Assembly: GCF_001050275.1 (NCBI RefSeq)
Contig: NZ_BBYA01000008.1
Span: forward strand, 1-64,000
Reading direction: 5' to 3'
Source of the DNA: Leptolinea tardivitalis
GTDB lineage: Bacteria; Chloroflexota; Anaerolineae; Anaerolineales; Anaerolineaceae
DNA length: 64,000 nt
In this document: positions 8,485 through 16,550 of the stretch, piece by piece
How the letters are laid out: the number at the start of each line of letters is the position of its first letter
How positions within the stretch are numbered: position 1 is the first letter of the stretch
Program-made: the position numbers and the translations under genes
Notes under the pieces: generated by a model
Database searches by the model: none
Seen by the model: only the letters and a program-made list of their open reading frames with translations
Told to the model about the DNA's origin: nothing

Positions 8485-8512
8485 TTGACACAGGTTGTAC
8501 AACGGATGCAAT
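8485..8512 (+). promoter_or_regulatory. Divergent promoter of toastrack operon
   Basis: Perfect -35 TTGACA (8485-8490), 16-nt spacer and a weak -10 TGCAAT (8507-8512), about 36 nt before the start codon. Its -35 is back to back with that of the cysK promoter, so that TGTCAA-CAATA-TTGACA (8474-8490) is a dyad. Confidence 0.5.
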
Positions 8513-8547
8513 GAAAATCAGTTGTAATCAGTCCAAGGAGGACAGGT

Positions 8548-9348
8548 ATGCGAAAAGGTGGCTTATTATGGGGGTTGCTTTTACTCATGGGGGGTATCTT
8601 ATTTCTGCTCGATAATCTGGGTTTTCTGCCGATCAGCGCGTTATCCTTGTTTTTCCCGGGCGTATTAATCCTGATTGGACTCTGGTTTCTGTTAGGACCG
8701 TTAATGTTTCGGCAGGTTGTTGAAACGCGTACACTTAGTCTGCCTGCCAATGGTTCAACGGCAGCACAGATCAAGTTCCGGCATGGCGCCGGAAAGATTT
8801 CCATTGGTTCATTATCTGCCGGTAATAACCTGCTGGAAGGTACATTTGCCGGCGGCGTTGAGGAAAAAATTGATGGTTCCGGTTCTGAGACAAACATACG
8901 ATTAAGTGTGCCTGAAATGGAATGGTGGGGATTCCCTTCCATGGCTTCATCTAATGGGTTTAGCTGGGATGTGATGTTAAACAAACAGATCGCTTATGCT
9001 CTGGATATCAAAACAGGGGCCAGTAAAACCAGCCTTGATTTGCATGACCTCATCATCACAGATCTGAACATGGATTTCGGCGGAAATGGGACAGAGGTTT
9101 TCCTCCCAGAACAGGCCGGGAAGACAACCTGTCATTTCAATTTTGGATCTGCCACTCTGGAACTCCATGTGCCCTCCAATGTAGCAGCAAGGATCAAGAT
9201 TGACGGTGCCATGTTGGAGACATCTGGCATTGATGAACAACGGTTCCCCAAAACAGGCGGCATTTTTTGCAGCCCAGATTATTCGACGGCCGCCAATACA
9301 ATTGATATAACTGTAGAAGCTGGTGTTGGGAAAGTTATCGTTCACTGA
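8548..9348 (+). CDS. LiaI/LiaF-like membrane protein with toastrack domain
   Basis: Protein of 266 residues. Two hydrophobic segments at the N-terminus (about 5-25 and 30-50) form a LiaI/LiaF-type membrane hairpin with the typical GGILFLLDNLGFLP pattern. The rest is beta-rich with repeating short hydrophobic strands (LDIKTGASKTSLDLHDL, FNFGSATLELHVP, VEAGVGKVIVH), resembling the toastrack domain found with LiaF and PspC proteins of envelope-stress systems. AAGGAGG precedes ATG 8548. It opens a run of five same-strand genes. Likely role: membrane-associated sensing or repair of envelope damage. The exact function is unknown. Confidence 0.75.
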   Translation: MRKGGLLWGLLLLMGGILFLLDNLGFLPISALSLFFPGVLILIGLWFLLGPLMFRQVVETRTLSLPANGSTAAQIKFRHGAGKISIGSLSAGNNLLEGTFAGGVEEKIDGSGSETNIRLSVPEMEWWGFPSMASSNGFSWDVMLNKQIAYALDIKTGASKTSLDLHDLIITDLNMDFGGNGTEVFLPEQAGKTTCHFNFGSATLELHVPSNVAARIKIDGAMLETSGIDEQRFPKTGGIFCSPDYSTAANTIDITVEAGVGKVIVH

Positions 9349-9355
9349 GGCAGAT

Positions 9356-9979
9356 ATGAATCGCAAATTTCTAATTGGTCTTTTTTTTCTGGCAATTGGT
9401 ATTGGAACGCTGTTTTCCAATCTGGGGTATTTTTCAATCAATGAACTCATCTGGCCGGCTTTGATGGCCGGAGGCGGATTGATCTTCCTGTATTATTTTG
9501 TGACTTCCCGCGGAAACTGGTGGGCGGCCATTCCCGGTTGTGTATTGCTTTCCGTTGGAATTACTGCTGCTCTTCCCTGGGTGGCACCTGGCTTGGATGC
9601 CCGGTTGGGAGGACCTGTAGTGCTGGCGGGCATATCCCTGGGATTCTGGCTGGTGTTTTTGCGGATTCCATCCAACTGGTGGGCCATCATCCCTGCAGGA
9701 GTAATGCTCACACTGGCATCAATGACCCTGTTGAATTCCGCCAATGGCCTCGAAACAGCCGGTGTGTTCTTTATCGGTCTTGGTCTGACGTTTGCCCTGG
9801 TGGCATTACTACCGGGCGGCGCATTACGCATGGCCTGGCCGTGGATACCGGCTGGAATCTTGCTGGTTATGGGTTTCCTTTTTATTTCATCCGCGTCCCG
9901 GTTGGCTACGCTGGTATTACCAGCAGCCATGATCATTGCCGGCGTGGTTTTAACTTTACGTGCAATTCGTCATCATTGA
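9356..9979 (+). CDS. LiaI-like polytopic membrane protein
   Basis: Protein of 207 residues with about seven membrane segments and little else. It starts MNRKFLIGLFFLAIGIGTLFSNLGYF, repeating the 'GxLFLLxNLG' pattern of the upstream protein, then contains two near-repeats (SRGNWWAAIPGCVLLSVGI and IPSNWWAIIPAGVMLTLAS), pointing to an internal duplication. The start is ATG 9356 with GAGG at 9347-9350; the longer frame from 9323 overlaps the upstream gene and is rejected. It lies 7 nt after the toastrack gene and 13 nt before pspC, so is co-transcribed. Function unknown; probably a membrane partner in the same Lia/Psp-type system. Confidence 0.7.
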   Translation: MNRKFLIGLFFLAIGIGTLFSNLGYFSINELIWPALMAGGGLIFLYYFVTSRGNWWAAIPGCVLLSVGITAALPWVAPGLDARLGGPVVLAGISLGFWLVFLRIPSNWWAIIPAGVMLTLASMTLLNSANGLETAGVFFIGLGLTFALVALLPGGALRMAWPWIPAGILLVMGFLFISSASRLATLVLPAAMIIAGVVLTLRAIRHH

Positions 9980-9992
9980 TAGGAGAAAGACA

Positions 9993-10433
9993 ATGCAAAG
10001 TCGTTTGGTTCGACCTGAAAATGGAAGAGTATTGGCCGGAGTATGCGCCGGTTTGGCTCAGTGGATCGGTTTGGATGTCACTCTAGTCCGGATTATTTTC
10101 CTCTTTCTGGGAATCTGGACAGGAATGGGCGTGTTGATTTACCTGGTGTTGTGGGTAGTCATGCCATCTTCCATGGAAACACCCGGCATTCAGACAGATT
10201 GGTCTATGCGAGCCGGTCAGATGAGGGATGATTTCATCCAGGCTACCAGCAAACCGAACATGGATGCCCTCAAAATTTTCGGAGGCGTATTGGTGGCACT
10301 GGGTTTGTTTTACCTGGTTAAAGAAATCCGCCCTGAATGGTTTTACTGGGCAAACCGGGGCGTCATCTGGGCACTGGTGTTGATAATCATTGGCGCAATA
10401 TTCGTAATCCGCGCCTTACGTGGAGAAAAATAA
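9993..10433 (+). CDS. pspC: PspC-domain membrane protein
   Basis: Protein of 146 residues. The N-terminal 60 residues are a PspC domain: RLVRPENGRVLAGVCAGLAQ, then LDVTLVRIIFLFLGIW and LIYLVLWVVMP, matching the family's soluble start and membrane helix. A second pair of hydrophobic segments (about 85-105 and 115-135) completes the protein. PspC proteins act in phage-shock-type envelope stress responses, usually as membrane switches. AGGAG precedes ATG 9993. The stop overlaps the next start (TAATG), so the two are translationally coupled. No pspA or pspB gene is in the window. Confidence 0.88.
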   Translation: MQSRLVRPENGRVLAGVCAGLAQWIGLDVTLVRIIFLFLGIWTGMGVLIYLVLWVVMPSSMETPGIQTDWSMRAGQMRDDFIQATSKPNMDALKIFGGVLVALGLFYLVKEIRPEWFYWANRGVIWALVLIIIGAIFVIRALRGEK

Positions 10434-11518
10434 TGGACGAGAATTCATCCAACGAAAGAAATTACCGAAAACGAAGAGGGATTTTCTTCCCGTTGCTTTT
10501 GCTCACTTCTGGTGTGCTTCTACTTTTATCCAACTTTGGTTACTTACCCGGTGGATTCTGGGGATTTGTTGAATTGTACTGGCCTGTTCTTTTAATGGCA
10601 GCCGGTCTCGACGGTCTGATTCGCGGGAATGGAATCACCGCCTCGGTTTTGATCATTGGTTTTGGCGGGGTGCTTTTGGCCGGAAATCTGGGGTATATAG
10701 AAATCTCGGCCTGGGAATTATTGACCAAAGCCTGGCCGTTGATATTAATCGGGATGGGATTGGACATCATCGTAGGACATCGAACGGTTGCCCGATCGTT
10801 AATTGGATTATTTATCGCATTTTTGCTGATTGCCGGCCTTGTCTGGGTGGCAGATTTTTCACTCCCGGGTTCTGTAAAGACTCAGGAATTCAATCAGAAT
10901 TACCGGCAGGAATCCAGCCTTATTCTCAACCTTGATCGAACGGCAGGAAGCATTAAAGTTAAATCAGGCAGCAAAAGTGACTCACTGGTAAAAGCCCGAT
11001 TGAATTTACTAAAGAACGAGACTGTTGAGCCGGTCATCCAGCAAAATGCGGATTCAACCGAAATAGATCTGGAAGATAACAAGACCCTATTCCCGGGAAC
11101 CTCGCGGCCGGTGCAAAACTTGGCATGGGAAATTGCCGTCAATCCAAAGCCGCTATTGATCTTGAAATCCAAAATCGCGATGGGTGAGAATAACCTCGAT
11201 TTACGAGATTTGAACGTCAAAGAGCTGGTTTGTGAGACTGCTGCCGGGCGTTCAGTGATTTATGTGTCAGAAACCAGGGATTCTCGTTATCGTATCTCCG
11301 GCGCCACCGGTCAGATCAGTATCCATGTTCCAGCAGGAGCTCCGGTAAAGATTACGGCAGAAAAAGCCATTGGTGCGCTAACTGTTCCCTCGAAATATGT
11401 TCGTGAAAATGGATTTTATAAATCTCCCGCCTATAAGTCAGGTGCACCGGCCATTGAAATCTCCGTCGAATTGCCTATTGGGGCGATACAGGTTGTTGAA
11501 TACTCCACCACGCTATAG
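10433..11518 (+). CDS. LiaF-like membrane protein with toastrack domain
   Basis: Protein of 361 residues. After a polar, basic N-terminus (ENSSNERNYRKRRG) come four to five membrane helices (about 18-150) with the LiaI/LiaF signature LLLTSGVLLLLSNFGYLPGG, repeated once (FGGVLLAGNLGYIEIS). From about residue 165 a beta-rich toastrack-like domain follows, with short strands such as LILNLDRTAGSIKVKSG and ISIHVPAGAPVKI. It is the second such protein in the operon and is coupled to pspC by a 1-nt TAATG overlap. The start is ATG 10433, not the frame extending back into pspC. Likely envelope-stress role; exact function unknown. Confidence 0.75.
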   Translation: MDENSSNERNYRKRRGIFFPLLLLTSGVLLLLSNFGYLPGGFWGFVELYWPVLLMAAGLDGLIRGNGITASVLIIGFGGVLLAGNLGYIEISAWELLTKAWPLILIGMGLDIIVGHRTVARSLIGLFIAFLLIAGLVWVADFSLPGSVKTQEFNQNYRQESSLILNLDRTAGSIKVKSGSKSDSLVKARLNLLKNETVEPVIQQNADSTEIDLEDNKTLFPGTSRPVQNLAWEIAVNPKPLLILKSKIAMGENNLDLRDLNVKELVCETAAGRSVIYVSETRDSRYRISGATGQISIHVPAGAPVKITAEKAIGALTVPSKYVRENGFYKSPAYKSGAPAIEISVELPIGAIQVVEYSTTL

Positions 11519-11586
11519 GTAAAATGGAACAAATCAGGCAGGGAAAACGTCATACTGACTGGAATACTTATCCCTATGGAGGAAAA

Positions 11587-12390
11587 ATGAAAAAAGTTTT
11601 ATTAATTGTTATGAGCACGATATTGTTATTTACCCTTCTGGCTGCCTGTTCTCCTGCAGCCATTCCCACCGTTCCTGTTACGCTGGCCTCCACTACTTCT
11701 CAGCCTGAAGCTACGGCGGTTGAAAAAAAGGCAGCCAGTGGTGATGACTCTTCCCCCATACGCACCATGAGTGTGACCGGATCCGGTCAGGTTTTTCTTG
11801 TACCTGATGTGGCTTATATCTATATTGGCGTCCATAGCCAGTCTGAAAATGTGACGACTGCCTTGAATCAAAATAATGAACAGGCGAAGGCCGTTTCAGA
11901 TGCCCTGAAAAAGCTCGAAGTGGAAGAAAAAGATATCCAGACAACCAGCTTTAATATCTATCCACAGCAGCAATATGAGCAAATGACGGGAAAAGTCACC
12001 GGGACAATTTACATGGTTGATAATACCGTCTATGTGACGGTGCGTGACCTGAAGAAGTTGGGAGAGATACTGGATGCTGTCGTCCGGTCTGGAGCCAACA
12101 GTATCAATGGTATTACTTTTGATGTGGTGGATAAAGAAACTGCCTTAAGCAAAGCCCGTGAACTTGCGATTGACAATGCCCGTAAACAGGCGGAAGAACT
12201 GGCAAAGGCATCAGATGTCACCCTGGGCGATGTACAGTATATTTCAACATCCCAGGTATCGACCCCAATGGCAAAGGAAATGTATGCTGTTGGCGGCGGG
12301 GGAAGCGGAATGGCGTCAGCCCAGACACCGGTTTCCGCCGGTCAACTGGTACTTTCTGTAGATGTGTCGATAACGTATCAAATCAAGTAA
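11587..12390 (+). CDS. SIMPL-domain (DUF541) lipoprotein
   Basis: Protein of 267 residues. A lipoprotein signal (MKKVLLIVMSTILLFTLLAAC, lipobox LAAC with Cys21) is followed by a Ser/Thr/Pro linker and a SIMPL (DUF541) domain from about residue 57 to the end. Family marks are VTGSGQVFLVPDVAYI, a central NNEQAKAVSDALKKL helix and a C-terminal VSITYQI strand. SIMPL proteins are periplasmic or surface proteins whose biochemical role is unsettled. The start is ATG 11587 with GGAGG upstream; an earlier frame at 11524 lacks a signal peptide. Last gene of the Lia/Psp-like operon, 68 nt after the LiaF-like gene, followed by a strong terminator. Confidence 0.85.
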   Translation: MKKVLLIVMSTILLFTLLAACSPAAIPTVPVTLASTTSQPEATAVEKKAASGDDSSPIRTMSVTGSGQVFLVPDVAYIYIGVHSQSENVTTALNQNNEQAKAVSDALKKLEVEEKDIQTTSFNIYPQQQYEQMTGKVTGTIYMVDNTVYVTVRDLKKLGEILDAVVRSGANSINGITFDVVDKETALSKARELAIDNARKQAEELAKASDVTLGDVQYISTSQVSTPMAKEMYAVGGGGSGMASAQTPVSAGQLVLSVDVSITYQIK

Positions 12391-12404
12391 AGACAGGAAT
12401 CTGG

Positions 12405-12448
12405 GACAAAACAGAGCCGGCGATTTTTCGCCGGCTTTTGTTGTTTTA
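12405..12448. terminator. Bidirectional terminator, SIMPL gene / cdsA
   Basis: A perfect 9-bp stem AGCCGGCGA / TCGCCGGCT (12415-12423 and 12427-12435), flanked by symmetric A- and T-rich runs (ACAAAAC and TTTTGTTGTTTT). It is placed between convergent genes and should stop transcription both ways. Confidence 0.85.
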
Positions 12449-13252
12449 TTTCCAGAATTGGGTCAGATAATACCCGATCGGGACCGCCCAGAGCCATGAA
12501 TCAATTCGATCAAAGATTCCTCCGTGACCAGGGATCAGATTCGATGAATCTTTAATGTTGAAATACCGCTTGAACATACTCTCGCCCAGGTCACCAAGAA
12601 TACAAACCAGGCTTAAGATGACTCCTAATACCAACCCTTTTATGGGCGTTATCTCCGGGGCACGCAACTGCCACATCATAGCAATCAACGGGCAGCAGAT
12701 GGCCGCCGTGACCAGGCCGCCGATATACCCTTCCCAGCTCTTGTTCGGGCTGGCACGCCGGGATATTTTATGAAATCCCAGATGCCTTCCTATCGCATAG
12801 GCACCGCCGTCGGCAATCCAAATGGAAGGCAATACCAGAAGCAGCCACCATTCGCCGTGTGGAATATTCCGAATTGAGATGAAATAGGCACCCAGCCAGC
12901 CCAGATAGAGAGCCCCACCCAGACTGATTCCAAAATCCAGGGCGGATGTCTGACTGCCGGCTTCATACTCGAATAAGTGGATGGCCAGGGTGATAAAGAG
13001 AACGACAACCAGCCAGATATCCACAAATTCAAATTTATAGAAATACCGCAAAACGGCCAGACTGGCTGGGCCGGCAACCAGGATAAAAGCGGAAGGCCGG
13101 TATCCACCGCGGGTGAACATTCGCCAGTATTCCCAACCGGCCAATGCGAGCATCAGGATGACGGCGATGGTGAACAACCACCCGCCAGCAACGACCAATG
13201 CCACTGCAGCAGGAATGAGGGGAATGAGGACGAGCAGCCGTTCTTTTAGCAT
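12446..13252 (-). CDS. cdsA: Phosphatidate cytidylyltransferase
   Basis: Integral membrane enzyme making CDP-diacylglycerol from phosphatidic acid and CTP for phospholipid synthesis. At 268 residues it has about eight membrane segments. The family signature near the C-terminus is present: SPNKSWEGYIGG, then LGDLGESMFKRYFNIKDSSNLIPGHGGIFDRIDSW, which carries the conserved Lys and Asp residues. The start is ATG 13252, 16 nt after the uppS stop; no clear ribosome site is seen, so translation may be coupled to uppS. The longer frame to 13429 overlaps uppS and is rejected. Third gene of frr-uppS-cdsA. Confidence 0.94.
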   Translation of the reverse strand: MLKERLLVLIPLIPAAVALVVAGGWLFTIAVILMLALAGWEYWRMFTRGGYRPSAFILVAGPASLAVLRYFYKFEFVDIWLVVVLFITLAIHLFEYEAGSQTSALDFGISLGGALYLGWLGAYFISIRNIPHGEWWLLLVLPSIWIADGGAYAIGRHLGFHKISRRASPNKSWEGYIGGLVTAAICCPLIAMMWQLRAPEITPIKGLVLGVILSLVCILGDLGESMFKRYFNIKDSSNLIPGHGGIFDRIDSWLWAVPIGYYLTQFWK

Positions 13253-13268
13253 CGGAGAGGGAAAAAGT

Positions 13269-13997
13269 TCAGGTGGATGACACTTTGCCGAAACGTCTGT
13301 CACGGCTGCTATAGGCGTATACAGCTTTACGGAGTTCCTCTTTATCAAAATCAGGCCAGTATGTGGGTGTGGAATACCACTCGGAATAGGCGCCCTGCCA
13401 GAGCAGGAAATTGCTGATACGCATTTCACCGCTTGTTCTGATGATCAGATCAGGATCAGGAACTCCTTTGGTGAAAAGATAGGTATTGAAGAGTTCGGGC
13501 GAAACCTGATCTGGCTTCACGCCATCTTCCATCATCTTCTTGATGGCACAAATAATTTCATCCCGGCCGCCATAGTTAAAAGCAATATTCAAGATCAGAC
13601 GGTCATTGTTACGGGTGAGCTCAACAGCATTCAATACTTTTTCTTGCAAATCCGGTTCAAGACCATCAAGATGCCCGATATGCCGTAATTGAACACCTTC
13701 TTTGTTCAATTCATCCAGTTCTTTTTCAATTACCTCTTTAATGATATTCATTAAACCGGTAACTTCATCTGCCGGACGCCCCCAGTTCTCTGTGGAAAAG
13801 GCGTATATCGTTAAATATTTAATACCAAATTCCACAAAGCTGCGGATTACCCGCCGCAGGTTTTCCGTTCCAGCTTTGTGACCGGCAAGGCGGGGCAAGC
13901 CACGAGATTTTGCCCAACGTCCGTTGCCATCCATGATGATGGCAACATGATTGGGCATATGTTCAGGCAATCCGGTAAGTGTTGTATCGTCAGCCAT
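13269..13997 (-). CDS. uppS: Isoprenyl transferase (undecaprenyl diphosphate synthase)
   Basis: Cis-prenyltransferase that builds the lipid carrier for cell-wall precursors. Protein of 242 residues with all family motifs: HVAIIMDGNGRWAKSRGLPR (catalytic Asp in MDGNG, phosphate-binding Arg), GHKAGTENLRRVI, YLTIYAFSTENWGRP, LNIAFNYGGRDEI, and PDLIIRTSGEMRISNFLLWQ. Middle gene of the frr-uppS-cdsA cluster found in many bacteria. The ATG at 13997 lies 12 nt after the frr stop; the only GGAGG is within the frr end, 17 nt from the ATG, a long spacing that again suggests coupling. Confidence 0.96.
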   Translation of the reverse strand: MADDTTLTGLPEHMPNHVAIIMDGNGRWAKSRGLPRLAGHKAGTENLRRVIRSFVEFGIKYLTIYAFSTENWGRPADEVTGLMNIIKEVIEKELDELNKEGVQLRHIGHLDGLEPDLQEKVLNAVELTRNNDRLILNIAFNYGGRDEIICAIKKMMEDGVKPDQVSPELFNTYLFTKGVPDPDLIIRTSGEMRISNFLLWQGAYSEWYSTPTYWPDFDKEELRKAVYAYSSRDRRFGKVSST

Positions 13998-14009
13998 AGG
14001 CGGGGAGGA

Positions 14010-14567
14010 TTACACCTCCATGATCTCCTTTTCTTTCTTTATCCCGACCGCATCAATCGATTCGATGATTTTTTCCGTCAGTTTCTGAAGTTCCTCTTCA
14101 CCATGTTTCAGGTCATCTTCAGAAATCAATTTTTCTTTTTCAAATTCTTTCAAATCTTTCATGACATCCCGCCGAATATTGCGAGCGGAAACACGGGCTT
14201 CTTCCAGTCGAGTGTGAACCATTTTGACCAATTCTTTACGTCGTTGCTCGGTTAACACCGGCAGATTCAGACGAATCACTTTCCCATCATTATTGGGCGT
14301 TAATCCGAGTTCACTGGCCAGAATGGCTTTTTCAATGGTTTTCAGAGTAGATGGATCAAATGGACGGATCATCAACACTCGAGGTTCAGGAACGCTGATC
14401 GACGCCAGCTGCATAAGCGGAGTCGGAGCGCCGTAATAATCCACCGCGAGATGTTCTACCAGGGCTGGTGAAGCGCGTCCTGTGCGAATGGCAGACAGGT
14501 CTTCTTCCAGAGCCTGAATGGTGCTTTTCATCCGTTGATCAGTTTCAGTAATCGTCTCCTTGATCAT
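14010..14567 (-). CDS. frr: Ribosome recycling factor
   Basis: Releases ribosomes from mRNA after termination together with EF-G. At 185 residues it has exactly the family length. Signatures: LSAIRTGRASPALVEHLAVDYYG near the N-terminus (RTGRAS), LMQLASISVPEPR, MIRPFDPSTLKTIEKAI, and the C-terminal coiled coil RLEEARVSARNIRRD. AGGAGG is 5 nt before ATG 14567. A possible -10 (TATAAT, 14635-14630 on the minus strand) lies about 60 nt upstream. pyrH and tsf, common neighbours, are absent; the upstream gene is divergent. Confidence 0.97.
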   Translation of the reverse strand: MIKETITETDQRMKSTIQALEEDLSAIRTGRASPALVEHLAVDYYGAPTPLMQLASISVPEPRVLMIRPFDPSTLKTIEKAILASELGLTPNNDGKVIRLNLPVLTEQRRKELVKMVHTRLEEARVSARNIRRDVMKDLKEFEKEKLISEDDLKHGEEELQKLTEKIIESIDAVGIKKEKEIMEV

Positions 14568-14629
14568 CTTGCCTCCTGTTATTTTTTCAAAGTGGGGGAT
14601 GATGTTTTCTGTTTGCTGAATAGGGAATA

Positions 14630-14635
14630 ATTATA
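14630..14635 (-). promoter_or_regulatory. Possible -10 box for frr-uppS-cdsA
   Basis: Perfect TATAAT on the minus strand, about 63 nt before the frr start, directly preceded by TG. No convincing -35 is seen. Confidence 0.35.
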
Positions 14636-14719
14636 CAGCATACCCGGAAATCAATTTTGGCTCATTCCTTGCATCTATTACGACAACGCAACATTGAAGT
14701 CAGGCTTCTGGAGGAACAC

Positions 14720-14965
14720 ATGAGCACCGGTATGCTCTGGTACGACAGCAATCCAAAAAGCGACCTTCTTTCGCAAATAGCGCAGGCGGCTGCTTATTAT
14801 CAATACAAATACGGGCAATATCCCGAACTATGCTATGTTCACCCTGATACGCTGGGCGGTGCACAGATCAAGACACATGATATTGTTGTATTGCCTGATC
14901 AGCAAGTTCAACCCGGCCATCTGTGGCTGGGTGTACGCGATGGCATGGTGCCGCTGGCCGCTTAG
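14720..14965 (+). CDS. Small conserved-looking protein, unknown
   Basis: Soluble protein of 81 residues with no membrane segment: MSTGMLWYDSNPKSDLLSQI, an alpha-helical YYQYKYGQYPELCYVHP stretch and a C-terminal region with many Val and Pro. The start is placed at ATG 14720 because GGAGG lies 6 nt upstream; an earlier TTG at 14657 lacks one. The stop overlaps the stop of the convergent ParB-fold gene by 4 nt. I do not recognise the family. Its single position between divergent frr and a convergent gene gives no functional hint. Confidence 0.6.
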   Translation: MSTGMLWYDSNPKSDLLSQIAQAAAYYQYKYGQYPELCYVHPDTLGGAQIKTHDIVVLPDQQVQPGHLWLGVRDGMVPLAA

Positions 14966-15897
14966 TCCTTTTTTCGTTTGGATAAGAACAAAATCTGTGA
15001 AATCCTGTGGATGAACCGTTTCACAGGATTTTCTGCAAATGTATTGAAAAAATCCCTGGCAGCATCTTCCAGAGAAATGTCAGAATTCTGGTCTTTCATC
15101 AGGAACCAGCGGTGCTCCATAATCCATAAATACAGGTCGGCTTCTGTTCTGTCCGGGAACCCGTTGAGTATTTGTTGACCACGGATAATATTGATCATGG
15201 GAAGGTAAATATTGTCATACCAGGATGTGGTGGCTTCTTCAAATGAAACACAGGCATGCCGTTCTTCACCGAGAAACCAGCCGTGGGTTTGGATGTGTTC
15301 CAGAAGTTTGGAATACATCTCAGGAATGCTTAATTCCACATTTGAATCCGGGCGCAGTTCTTTAATCCGAGTCTTCTTGAAAAATCTAATTTTCTCCCGC
15401 TGGCCGATCAGATCGAGCAAATCTGTATCCGGGGTAATAGGAATAGGGGTATTGATTTCAATGACCACGGCGTCGATAAACGCCTGACCGCGCTCCCGGG
15501 CAACCGAAACTCGATGGTTTCCATCTTTGACAAAATAAACCTCACCGAGTTTATAGACTTCTATCGCTGGAAGGTCAATATCCATCAGGTGGGCACGGTC
15601 AATACTCTCCCACCGGCCGCGGGTGGCTTTTCCTCTAGGAAGAAAAGCCCTGTCAAAATCTTGAAACCGGCCTACACTGCCGACGATGGCATCTATTGGC
15701 ACCTGCCGCATTCCAACGTAATGCTGACCTGAGACAGGCAGCAACCGTAAAACCTGATCATAAGGCAGTAACTGGTTGGATTGGTGCGTGAGGGCGGCAA
15801 GCATTTGCCGAAAATTACTTTTCCGGTGGGCTGAATCGAAGTCTGCCTGGGCTTGTTGTACAAAATTGGATGGCATGTGTTGGCGTGAATCTGTCAT
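14962..15897 (-). CDS. ParB/sulfiredoxin-fold protein
   Basis: Protein of 311 residues. The central region has the ParB/Srx-like pattern: VYKLGEVYFVKDGNHRVSVARERG (DGNHR motif), preceded by a VPIDAIVGSVGR strand. The N-terminal 60 residues are helical and polar. The C-terminal half (about 170-300) is helix-rich with many Trp, Phe and charged residues (GWFLGEERHACVSFEEA) and ends in a basic tail. ParB-fold proteins include CTP-binding DNA partition proteins and nucleotide- or phosphate-handling enzymes; there is no partition context here (no parA). The start overlaps the upstream phosphoesterase stop by 4 nt (ATGA). Function not known. Confidence 0.72.
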   Translation of the reverse strand: MTDSRQHMPSNFVQQAQADFDSAHRKSNFRQMLAALTHQSNQLLPYDQVLRLLPVSGQHYVGMRQVPIDAIVGSVGRFQDFDRAFLPRGKATRGRWESIDRAHLMDIDLPAIEVYKLGEVYFVKDGNHRVSVARERGQAFIDAVVIEINTPIPITPDTDLLDLIGQREKIRFFKKTRIKELRPDSNVELSIPEMYSKLLEHIQTHGWFLGEERHACVSFEEATTSWYDNIYLPMINIIRGQQILNGFPDRTEADLYLWIMEHRWFLMKDQNSDISLEDAARDFFNTFAENPVKRFIHRISQILFLSKRKKD

Positions 15898-16550
15898 CCG
15901 TTACTCCGTTTGTTAAACAAATTTGAGGGAAGTTCGGTAATCTGATACCCGTATGTGTTTATTATTTTTGTTTTGCCGAAGAACGTTAATTTTATGGCAT
16001 CCTGCCTGTACAGATGAACATGCCCATGAAGATGATAAGCAGGCTGAAAGACCCGGTCAAACCAGTGAAAAGCTTTGATGCCCCTGTGAGGTAGATCTTC
16101 TGCGTCATGTATACCCCATGGAGGGGCATGGGTCACAAAATAATCCAGATACCGGCCGTAATGCAATCGATTCCAGAAGAGGCCGGGAACCAAACGAAAG
16201 ACATTGAGCCACATTTGCCGCTGGGAATACTGATATGGACCCCTGTTATAACGCAGGCATCCTTCCAATCCAGCCAAAAGCGCCCCATTATGAGTCGTTA
16301 ATGTCCTTCTGTGTATATTTTTCCCGCCGAGAGGAAAACGCCTTTCCCATTCAGATCCGTATTCAACTACAGGAGCATGGTTACCCCGAACGAAGAACAA
16401 GGGTTTGTTCAACATACTGATCATATATTCGAGATAGTAATACGGAAGATCACCGCAACTGATAATAATATCGACATCACCAAACCGTTCCACAATTTGA
16501 GGACTGTAAATTAAACTCAATTCGATGTCGCTGACGGATAGGACCTTCAC
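15894..16550 (-). CDS. Calcineurin-like metallophosphoesterase
   Basis: Protein of 218 residues with most of the metallophosphoesterase motifs: VLSVSDIELS (Asp, but the usual Asp-X-His reads Asp-X-Glu), ISCGDLPYYYLEYM, VRGNHAP, HAPPWGIHD and YHLHGHVH. It should hydrolyse a phosphomonoester or diester with two metal ions; the substrate cannot be told. Loss of the first His ligand (Glu instead) may change metal preference. The start is GTG 16550, overlapping the acpS stop (GTGA), and the 3' end overlaps the ParB-fold gene by 4 nt, giving a tight acpS-phosphoesterase-ParB-fold unit. Confidence 0.82.
   Translation of the reverse strand: MKVLSVSDIELSLIYSPQIVERFGDVDIIISCGDLPYYYLEYMISMLNKPLFFVRGNHAPVVEYGSEWERRFPLGGKNIHRRTLTTHNGALLAGLEGCLRYNRGPYQYSQRQMWLNVFRLVPGLFWNRLHYGRYLDYFVTHAPPWGIHDAEDLPHRGIKAFHWFDRVFQPAYHLHGHVHLYRQDAIKLTFFGKTKIINTYGYQITELPSNLFNKRSNG

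Noticed and set aside
8436-8984. Minus-strand frame of 182 codons
   Set aside because: Antisense to the toastrack gene and overlapping the divergent promoters; no family pattern.
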